NCBI GenBank assembly: GCA_025935195.1
Contig: JAICVS010000035.1
Location: forward strand, 1-33,930
Source of the DNA: Ktedonobacterales bacterium
GTDB taxonomy: Bacteria > Chloroflexota > Ktedonobacteria > Ktedonobacterales > JADMIN01
Length of the DNA stretch: 33,930 nucleotides
Reading direction: 5' to 3'
Under the pieces are notes generated by a model. The model made no database searches. It had not been told where the DNA came from and saw nothing but the letters and a program-made list of their open reading frames with translations. Shown piece after piece: positions 18,289-25,318 of this stretch. The position numbers were made by a program, and so were the translations under genes. Each line of letters starts with the position of its first letter. Position 1 is the stretch's first letter.

Positions 18289-20241
18289 TCAGGCCGGCCC
18301 GCCCAGATGGGATTGGAACCAGGCCAGCGTGCGCGCGAGGAAGTCTTCGCGGTGGGTGGGCGGGCCGACGCGCAGGAAGAGGTGCGAGCCGCCGGGGTAG
18401 CGGGCGAACTCGACCTCACAGCCGTTCTGGTGCAGCGCGGTGAAGAGCTGCTCGCCCTGGCCGATGGGGCAGCGGTCGTCCGCCTCACCATGCAGGATCA
18501 GGGTAGGCGTCTTGGCGCGGTGGGCGTAGGTGGAGGGCGAGTGCGCGGCGTACCACTCGCGGCGCTCGTGGGGCGTGCCGCCGAAGTGCTGCGCGCCGAA
18601 GACGTGGCCGATGTCCGACGTACCGTAGAACGATTCGCAGTCGAAGACCGGGGCGCCGCAGACGGCGGCGGCGAAGCGGTCGGTCTGGCCGATGGACCAG
18701 GCCGTCATGTAGCCGCCATACGAGTAGCCATAGATGCCGGTGCGCGCCGCGTCGGCGTATGGCCGCTGTTGCACGGCGTCCACCACGGCCATCAGATCCG
18801 CGCAGTCCGCGCCGCCCCAGTCCTCGATCACGCGCATCGTGAAGTCGCGGCCATAGGAGCCGGAGCCGCGCGGGTTCGAGTAGACCACCAGGAAGCCGTG
18901 GCTGGCGAGGCACTGCTGCACCAGGTTGAAGGCGTAGCCATAGAAGCCGTTGGGGCCGCCGTGAACGTCGAGCACCACGGGATACTGCTTCGCGGGATCG
19001 AAATCGGGCGGCTTGAGCAGCCACGCCTCAACGCTGAGGCCGTCGGGGCGCGTCACGTCCAGCCGCTCCCACTGCGCGGGCGGCGCGTCACGCAGCGCCT
19101 CGGCGTTGTACCGCGTGATGATCGTCGTCGCGCCGGTCTCGCGGTCGTAGACGGCGATCTCGCCAATCGTGCCGAGGTCGGCGCGGCCCTGGGCGATGTG
19201 GCGCGCGCCGGCATCGGCGCTGAGTCCAGCGTGCACCGCGTCCCAACTGGCGATCTCGCTGATGGCGGCGGTCTCGGTGTTGATGGTGTAGAGGCCACTG
19301 CGTCCGGCGCGCATGGCATGGAAGAGGGCGGTGTGGTCATCAAGCCAGACGGGCTGGGCGGGCGGCATGACGGGAGCGAAGCCGGCGTCTGGCAGGCAGG
19401 CGAGGTCATCGGTGAGGCGGCGCATGGCGCCGGAAGCCGTGTCGTAGAGGAAGAAGTCGCTCTGGTAGGTCTGGGTGGTGTCGCCGGCGAAGAGGATGCG
19501 CGCGCTGTCCGGCGACCAGGCCCAGACGGCGATCTCACCGTCCACCGGGCCAACGAGGCGTGTCTCGCCGGAGCGCGCTTCGATCAGGGCAAGCTGGGAG
19601 TGCAGCCCATTGCGGTTGGGGACGAGCGCGGCGAGCCAGCGGCCATCTGGCGACCACCGCGGATAGAAGTGATCCGCGGGCGCGCTGGTGAGGCGGCGCA
19701 CATCGCCGGTGGCGGTGTCCACGAGGTAGACCTGCGAGCGCACGTCGTTCAGATAGCCGCGCGTGTCCTGCTTGTAGTCAATGCGGCGGGTGACGCGTAC
19801 CGGCGGGGCCGCGCCTTCGGGCGGATCGATCTCATCGGGGTTGTCGGGGTCGAAGGCGGTGGTGTAGGCGATCTGGCTGCCGTCGGGCGACCAGGCGAGG
19901 AAGGTGATCGGCTGCGCGTGGCGCGCCAGCTCGCGCCCCTCTCCGGCGCCATCCGCCGGCAGCACGAAGAGGCCGCTCTTCTTCACACGGTCGGAGACGA
20001 AGGCGATGGCGCGGCCGTCCGGCGACCAGCGGCCGGAGCCGTTGCGCTCGCCGCCTTGCGTGATCTGGCGCGGGTCAGCGCCGTCCACGCCACACATCCA
20101 GAGCTGGCTGGATTGCTTCTTCGAGCCGCGGTCGGCGGCGGCGAGCGTGTAGAGCACGCGCGAGCCATCGGGGGAGAGCTGGGGGTCGCCGGCGGCGGCC
20201 AGGCCGTACACGAGGGTCTCTGGGGTGAGCGGGCGGGGCAT
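18289..20241 (-). CDS. S9-family (prolyl oligopeptidase / acylaminoacyl-peptidase-like) serine peptidase
   Basis: N-terminal WSPDG propeller repeats; catalytic YGYSYGGYMTAW, HGEADDRCP, and C-terminal His in YPGGSHLF. Confidence 0.94.
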   Translation of the reverse strand: MPRPLTPETLVYGLAAAGDPQLSPDGSRVLYTLAAADRGSKKQSSQLWMCGVDGADPRQITQGGERNGSGRWSPDGRAIAFVSDRVKKSGLFVLPADGAGEGRELARHAQPITFLAWSPDGSQIAYTTAFDPDNPDEIDPPEGAAPPVRVTRRIDYKQDTRGYLNDVRSQVYLVDTATGDVRRLTSAPADHFYPRWSPDGRWLAALVPNRNGLHSQLALIEARSGETRLVGPVDGEIAVWAWSPDSARILFAGDTTQTYQSDFFLYDTASGAMRRLTDDLACLPDAGFAPVMPPAQPVWLDDHTALFHAMRAGRSGLYTINTETAAISEIASWDAVHAGLSADAGARHIAQGRADLGTIGEIAVYDRETGATTIITRYNAEALRDAPPAQWERLDVTRPDGLSVEAWLLKPPDFDPAKQYPVVLDVHGGPNGFYGYAFNLVQQCLASHGFLVVYSNPRGSGSYGRDFTMRVIEDWGGADCADLMAVVDAVQQRPYADAARTGIYGYSYGGYMTAWSIGQTDRFAAAVCGAPVFDCESFYGTSDIGHVFGAQHFGGTPHERREWYAAHSPSTYAHRAKTPTLILHGEADDRCPIGQGEQLFTALHQNGCEVEFARYPGGSHLFLRVGPPTHREDFLARTLAWFQSHLGGPA

Positions 20242-20316
20242 AGGCGCTACTCTCCATTTCCTGGTTGGTGTGGCGGTTGCGGTGCCAGTGTAGCACGGCG
20301 GAGGACTGAGAATTAC

Positions 20317-20346
20317 CTCGGAGGACACAGAGGCACACGGAGGAGG
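20317..20346. repeat. CCTCNGTGT-type dispersed repeat, reverse orientation
   Basis: cctcggaggacacagaggcacacggaggagg. Confidence 0.65.
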
Positions 20347-20402
20347 ATGGGAGAATCTGTATCAGTTCATGCGCGCTTTGGACAAGACACCCTGGGCGCA
20401 TC

Positions 20403-20461
20403 CGAGTCCGCGCCGGTGGATGTCGCGGCCGTCAGGCCCTCCAAGCGCGGTGTGAACCGCC
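20403..20461 (+). repeat. Three-hairpin repeat, copy A
   Basis: GTCCGC-GCCG-GTGGAT (20406-20421, G.U pairs), GGCC-GTCA-GGCC (20427-20438), GCGGT-GTGA-ACCGC (20447-20460). Confidence 0.75.
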
Positions 20462-20651
20462 GACCCGCGTCTCCACGCGCACAGTCACGGCCCTGGGCGG
20501 TTGTGCGGCAGGCTAACGTCTGGATGGTTGCGGCCAGTGTTACCATAGGGAGCATACCTGCCGGACGTTGCAACTGAAGCCAGCGCCGCCTGGCAGGGTC
20601 TTTGGTCGAGCCGCGCATCATGGGGTTGAGTGTGTGAGGGGGATATCGCTT

Positions 20652-21944
20652 ATGCATCCGCGCCTGTCTGAGCCACAGCTTGCTCACCCCAGCTTCTCTG
20701 AAAACATCGCCGGGCACGCCCCCGTTCCCGATCTGCTTGGGCAGCCAGAACGACAATCCGGCCTGTGGGACCTCTGGCTGAGCCTGACGACGCCGCGACC
20801 AACGGCCGCCCGGCTGACGGCGCGCGAGCGCGAATATCTGCGCCGCAGCCGCCTGCTCAGCACCCTGCAATTGACGGCGGTCATCCTGACGGCGCTGCTC
20901 ACGCCGCGCGGCTTCTTCCCAGTGCTCGATCCCGGCACGCTGCTCGGCGTGGCGCTCTTCGCCGCCGTGCTGCTGGTGAGCATCGTGCTGAACCGCCAGG
21001 GGCGAGTAGCGGCGGCGGCGGCGCTCTACACGATTGGGCTGGCGCTGGCAATCGCAGGCTCGCAGCTTGCCACGCCCAGCGGCAAGATCGGCTTCGAAGA
21101 CCTGGCCGGCTACGATCTGCTGGTGATCCCGCTGATCATCGCGGGCGTTCTGCTGGCGAGCCGCGTAACGGTGTTGCTCTGGGTGGCGAGCGCCGGCTTC
21201 ATCGTGCTCGACCTCGGCCTGGCAGAGCATGGCGCGAGCCTGGACACCTACCTGCCGTCCGATCTCCCCTCGTTCCTGCGCGTCTCTCCGGTGGCGATCT
21301 ATCCGCTCGTGCTGACGGCCGTCGTGGCGGTGATCTCCTGGCTGGCGGCGCGCAGCGTCGCGCGGGCGCTGGCGGAGGCCGACCGCACGGCCGACGTGGA
21401 GCGGGCGTACGCCGTGGTGGCGGAGCAGAAGCGCGCGCTCGAAGAGGCAATCGCCGCCATCCAGCAGGTGCATGCGCGCGTGGCGAACGGCGATCTGAGC
21501 GCCCGCGCGCCCACCCGGCCCGGCGACCCGCTCTTGCAGCTCGCCGTCAGCCTGAACCTGACGCTGGACCGCCTCGCCCGCACCACCCTCTCGGCGGCGA
21601 ACCTGGGCGCGCTGGAACAGGAAGTGGCCGTGTTGAGCGAGTACATCACCGATCTGGCGCGGGCCAACCTGCACCATCCGCCGCCGGCGCGGCAGTTGCG
21701 CCGGCTCGCCCCGCTCGCCTACAACCTTGAGCAACTGCGCATGGGCATCTTACAGGCCATCCAGCAGGCGCGGTCGCTGGTCGAGCGCATCGGCGCCGCG
21801 GAGGCGCGCGTGGAGCGGCAGGCGCGCCTGCTCCAGGCGCGCGAGCCGGCCGATGCGGAGATGATCGACCAGCTGCGGCAAGGGATCACGGCGGCGACGA
21901 CGGACACCACGCGCCTGCACACCTACCTGAGCCGCTTCCTGTAA
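20652..21944 (+). CDS. Multi-pass membrane protein with C-terminal HAMP-like/coiled-coil region
   Basis: About six hydrophobic segments, then VARALAEADRTADVERAYAVVAEQKRALEEAIAAIQQVHARVANGDLSARAP...; no catalytic output domain seen. Confidence 0.75.
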   Translation: MHPRLSEPQLAHPSFSENIAGHAPVPDLLGQPERQSGLWDLWLSLTTPRPTAARLTAREREYLRRSRLLSTLQLTAVILTALLTPRGFFPVLDPGTLLGVALFAAVLLVSIVLNRQGRVAAAAALYTIGLALAIAGSQLATPSGKIGFEDLAGYDLLVIPLIIAGVLLASRVTVLLWVASAGFIVLDLGLAEHGASLDTYLPSDLPSFLRVSPVAIYPLVLTAVVAVISWLAARSVARALAEADRTADVERAYAVVAEQKRALEEAIAAIQQVHARVANGDLSARAPTRPGDPLLQLAVSLNLTLDRLARTTLSAANLGALEQEVAVLSEYITDLARANLHHPPPARQLRRLAPLAYNLEQLRMGILQAIQQARSLVERIGAAEARVERQARLLQAREPADAEMIDQLRQGITAATTDTTRLHTYLSRFL

Positions 21945-22046
21945 GTTGGAGCCGCGCCTGATCCCGGCGTAGACTAGAGGTGTTGCCATTTGCCGGCGTC
22001 CCAGCATGACACTCCTTCACAAACACGACGGACACATCGCCGATTC

Positions 22047-22106
22047 TGAGTCCACGCCGGTGGACTTCGCGGCCGGAGGCCCTCCAGGCGCGGTTTGAAC
22101 CGCCGG
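22047..22106 (+). repeat. Three-hairpin repeat, copy B
   Basis: AGTCCAC-GCCG-GTGGACT (22049-22066), GGCC-GGA-GGCC (22071-22081), GCGGTT-TG-AACCGC (22090-22103). Confidence 0.85.
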
Positions 22107-22208
22107 CCGGTGCGGGCGGTGTGTCCGTCTGAAATGGGCAAACTCCATCAATCGCCGGCTATCCCGCCCGCGCGGCGCCTGCCCGGCTCTCCGAAAGGAG
22201 CGATTCCC

Positions 22209-23243
22209 ATGAGCGCGCCCGATTCACCCGATCCAGATATCCCCGCAATCGTCACGCTTCCCGCCCAGGATCGGCTGGGCGTGCTGAGCGCGACAGCGGA
22301 CGTGGTGCGCGCGACGCGGCTGGTGCGGCTCGACCACGGCGCGCTGGATGGGCTGGCGGCGCGCTGGGCGAGAGACCCCTGGCCGGAGCAGGCCGGGCTG
22401 GACGCGCTGCACTTCACGGATGGCACACCGCGCACGGCGAACTGGGTGCTGCTGCTGGACGCCCTCAACTTCTGCTTCTGGCCGGATGTGGGCGCGCCGC
22501 GCTGGCGCGTGGAGTGGCGCGGCGACTCGTACGACGGCTATGCCGCGCTGGCGGCGGCGCTGACGCGCGCGGTGGAGCAGGGGCGGCCGCTGTGGGACGC
22601 GACCTATCTGGCGCAGATTGACAGCGATGATCTACGCGACATCCTGCGCTACCCGCCGGAAGCGGCCGAGATTCCGCTGTTCGAGGCGCGGCTGGCGAAC
22701 GTGCGCGAGGTCGGGCGCGTGCTCTGCGCCACCTACGGCGCAGAGTTCACCAACGCCATCGAGAGCGTCTCAGGCAGCGCCGTGGCCCTCGCCTGGCTGC
22801 TGGCGCGCGAGTTCCCGTCCTTCCACGACGTGACACACTGGCGCGGCCAGCCGATACCCTTCCTGAAGCGCGCGCAGATCTGCGTGGCCGACCTCAACGC
22901 GGCGTTTGGCGGCGTATCGTGGGGCGCGTTCACTGACCTCGATCAGCTCACTGCCTTCGCGGACTACAAGCTGCCGCAACTGCTGCGCCATGCAGGCGCG
23001 CTGGTCTACGCGCCGGAGCTGGCCGCCAGGGTGGACGCGTACGCGCCCATCGCGGCCGGCTCCGAAGAGGAGATCGCGATTCGCGCCGCGACCGTCTGGG
23101 CAGTGGAGCTGCTACGCCGCGCGCTGGCCGAGCGCGACATCCAGCGCACACCCGCCGCGATAGACTACCGCCTCTGGGCCGAGAGCCAGACCAAAGCGCC
23201 GGACGAGCGGCCCTACCACCGCACACGCACGATGTATTACTGA
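22209..23243 (+). CDS. Queuosine 5'-phosphate N-glycosylase/hydrolase, DUF2419 (Q_salvage) family
   Basis: TANWVLLLDALNFCFWPD...WRVEWRGDSYDGYAALAAALTRAVEQG...YLAQIDSDDLRDIL...FPSFHDVT...PFLKRAQICVADLNAAFGG...DLDQLTAFADYKLPQLLRHAGALVY. Confidence 0.92.
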   Translation: MSAPDSPDPDIPAIVTLPAQDRLGVLSATADVVRATRLVRLDHGALDGLAARWARDPWPEQAGLDALHFTDGTPRTANWVLLLDALNFCFWPDVGAPRWRVEWRGDSYDGYAALAAALTRAVEQGRPLWDATYLAQIDSDDLRDILRYPPEAAEIPLFEARLANVREVGRVLCATYGAEFTNAIESVSGSAVALAWLLAREFPSFHDVTHWRGQPIPFLKRAQICVADLNAAFGGVSWGAFTDLDQLTAFADYKLPQLLRHAGALVYAPELAARVDAYAPIAAGSEEEIAIRAATVWAVELLRRALAERDIQRTPAAIDYRLWAESQTKAPDERPYHRTRTMYY

Positions 23244-23283
23244 GCAATACTCCATTTTCGTTGCCCTATGGAGGAACTGTCGT

Positions 23284-23501
23284 ATGCAGTCGCATGAGAG
23301 CTGGGAAGGCCGGCACTGTCCACTCTGCCAGGGTGAGATGAGTCCAGGGAGATGTCATCATACCGTGATATTTTCGTCACCGTACCCTCGCCGGATAGGT
23401 TGCTGTTTCCACGCTCATCGCATGTCATTGCCCAAGTATGTCTCGAATGTGGCTACATCATGCTCTTTGCGACGGACCCTGGCAAGCTGCGGCGACAGTG
23501 A
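23284..23501 (+). pseudogene. Small zinc-ribbon protein gene, apparently frameshifted
   Basis: Frame 1 MQSHESWEGRHCPLCQGEMSPG; frame 2 SSYRDIFVTVPSPDRLLFPRSSHVIAQVCLECGYIMLFATDPGKLRRQ*. The two CxxC halves lie in different frames. Confidence 0.55.
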
Positions 23502-23558
23502 GTGACAGGATTTGTGTATGATCGATACCTGGAACAACGGATCGACGCATGGGGTGGT

Positions 23559-23620
23559 CTCCCCAACCGGCGACGGCCGGTTTGGTGGCGTAGCCCTCAG
23601 GCGCGGTTTCAACCGCCGGC
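23559..23620 (+). repeat. Three-hairpin repeat, copy C
   Basis: AACCGGC-GACG-GCCGGTT (23565-23582), GGC-GTA-GCC (23587-23595), GCGGTT-TC-AACCGC (23603-23616). Confidence 0.88.
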
Positions 23621-23645
23621 CATCCCGATATATGGTGAAGGTATT

Positions 23646-24524
23646 ATGAAGCGCGTAGCGGACATCGCGGCGATTGAGCGCCGTATAGACGTGCGGCCAA
23701 TCATCAAGTGGGCGGGCGGGAAGGCGCAACTGCTCGCCGTGCTGGCGAGTCTGCTGCCGCCACGCGAGCAGATTCGCCGCTACTTCGAGCCGTTCGTAGG
23801 CGGCGCCGCGCTGTTCTTCGCGCTCCAGCATCCGTGCTCCACGCTCTCCGATACCAACGCCGAGCTGATCAACCTCTATACTGTCGTACGCGATGCGCCG
23901 GACGCGCTGATCGCGGCGCTGCGAGCGCATGCGGCCGCCCACGACGCGCCGCACTACTACGCGGTGCGGGCGCTGGCGCCGGGGAGCCTGACGGCGGTGG
24001 AGCGGGCGGCGCGGCTGATCTACCTCAACAAGACCTGCTACAACGGCCTGTACCGCGTGAACAGCCGCGGACAGTTCAACGTGCCGATCGGGCGACACAA
24101 GAGCCTCACGATCTGCGACGAGCCGAATCTGCGCGCGGCGAGCGCGGCCCTGCGGCCGGCGCGGCTGGCGCTCGGCGATTACGAAGCAGTGCTGGCGGAC
24201 GCCGGGCCAGGCGACTTCGTGTACTTCGATCCGCCGTACCACCCCAGCAGCACGACCGCGGTCTTCACCTCGTATACAGACCGCCCCTTCGACGCGCGCG
24301 AGCAAGAGCGGCTGGCGCGGGCGTTCCGGCGGCTGCATGCCGCTGGCTGCCACCTCATGCAGAGCAATTCCGACACGCCTCTCATCCGCGAGCTGTACGC
24401 GAGCTTCCGCATCGAGCGTGTGACGGCCAATCGGGCGATCAATTCACGCGCCGACCGCCGTGGCCCCGTGACAGAGCTGGTGATCCTGAACTACGCGGCG
24501 GATGGGACGCTGATCGCCGGATGA
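23646..24524 (+). CDS. D12-class (Dam-like) DNA adenine-N6 methyltransferase
   Basis: IIKWAGGKAQLLAVL...YFEPFVGGAALFFAL...LIYLNKTCYNGLYRVNSRGQFNVPIG...FVYFDPPYHPSS. Confidence 0.95.
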   Translation: MKRVADIAAIERRIDVRPIIKWAGGKAQLLAVLASLLPPREQIRRYFEPFVGGAALFFALQHPCSTLSDTNAELINLYTVVRDAPDALIAALRAHAAAHDAPHYYAVRALAPGSLTAVERAARLIYLNKTCYNGLYRVNSRGQFNVPIGRHKSLTICDEPNLRAASAALRPARLALGDYEAVLADAGPGDFVYFDPPYHPSSTTAVFTSYTDRPFDAREQERLARAFRRLHAAGCHLMQSNSDTPLIRELYASFRIERVTANRAINSRADRRGPVTELVILNYAADGTLIAG

Positions 24525-24590
24525 CGTGAGCGAATGGATGGATGGAGCGCGCCAATCACCGTGCGCTTCGCGCATGCTGGCTGGCGCGCT

Positions 24591-24648
24591 CTCCCAAACC
24601 GGCGTAGGCCGGTTTTGTGGCGTAGCCCTCAGGCGCGGTTTCAACCGC
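24591..24648 (+). repeat. Three-hairpin repeat, copy D
   Basis: AAACCGGC-GTAG-GCCGGTTT (24596-24615), GGC-GTA-GCC (24619-24627), GCGGTT-TC-AACCGC (24635-24648). Confidence 0.88.
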
Positions 24649-24717
24649 TGGCTGTTCCCCACTGGCTGTTCCCCGCTGGCTGTTCCCCACTGGCTGTTCC
24701 CCGCTGGCTGTTCCCCG
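24648..24717. repeat. 14-nt minisatellite CTGGCTGTTCCCC(A/G) x5
   Basis: Five consecutive units differing only at position 14. Confidence 0.93.
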
Positions 24718-24771
24718 CCGCGCGCCGCGAACGATCACTCGCGCATCCTGCTTTCGCCCGCACCCCACGCC

Positions 24772-24800
24772 TTGACAACTCCCATCTTTCATGGTAACTT
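24772..24800 (+). promoter_or_regulatory. Putative sigma70-type promoter TTGACA-17 nt-TAACTT
   Basis: Exact -35 consensus with 17-nt spacing to a -10-like TAACTT, upstream of the SbcD-like gene. Confidence 0.55.
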
Positions 24801-24929
24801 AGTTCTACTGCCGTGGCGCCACCCAACACCGCAAGCACCTTGAACAACCGCGTACCGTGGCAAATCCACCCATCTCATCCTGATGGCAACCGGAAAGATG
24901 GCAACATGGATGTGGTCGGAACCGCTCAC

Positions 24930-25134
24930 AACATTGCCGTTTTTGCCACCCACCGTGCCATCCGTTGCCACTTTTTGCTGCGGTGTTGCCACTTTTGCCA
25001 CCCATAACGTGAAACGTCAAGTTGTCGAATCGTGCCACACGGCTTGAATGCGGTATCCGCGAGGAGACCACCCCCGACACGCGGCCAAAAAGCGGCAAAA
25101 ACGGCAATGTTCACCACGCCAGTCAACATTGCCG
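24930..25134. repeat. Region of long inverted/direct repeats (AACATTGCCGTTTTTGCC ... GGCAAAAACGGCAATGTT ... AACATTGCCG)
   Basis: 18-nt perfect inverted repeat (24930-24947 / 25094-25111), plus a third arm at 25125-25134 complementary to 25102-25111. Confidence 0.85.
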
Positions 25135-25142
25135 CCCACCGT

Positions 25143-25208
25143 TCTCCTCAACCGACGAAGGTCGGTTTTGTGGCCTCCAGGCCTTCAGGCGCGGTTTCAA
25201 CCGCCAGC
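25143..25208 (+). repeat. Three-hairpin repeat, copy E
   Basis: AACCGAC-GAAG-GTCGGTT (25150-25167), GGCC-TCCA-GGCC (25172-25183), GCGGTT-TC-AACCGC (25191-25204). Confidence 0.88.
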
Positions 25209-25318
25209 CTTCCCATCCGCCTTTCCGCTTCGGCGGAGATGTGCTGGAATGGGAAGGCGAATCAGCCGCCCGCCGCCAAGCGATGCTTGGCTCAGCCTCT
25301 CCAAAGGAGCCAGCCGCC

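Noticed and set aside
18235-20577. 780-aa + strand ORF
   Set aside because: Antisense to the S9 peptidase gene; low-complexity Gly/Ala/Arg/Val composition without domain motifs. A high-GC artefact.
17385-20656. Identical ATCGCTTATGCATC word at about 17386 and 20646
   Set aside because: 14 nt with no shared flanks or structure; could be coincidence.
24648-24717. Minisatellite as a CRISPR array
   Set aside because: 14-nt units are contiguous with no spacers, and no cas genes are present.
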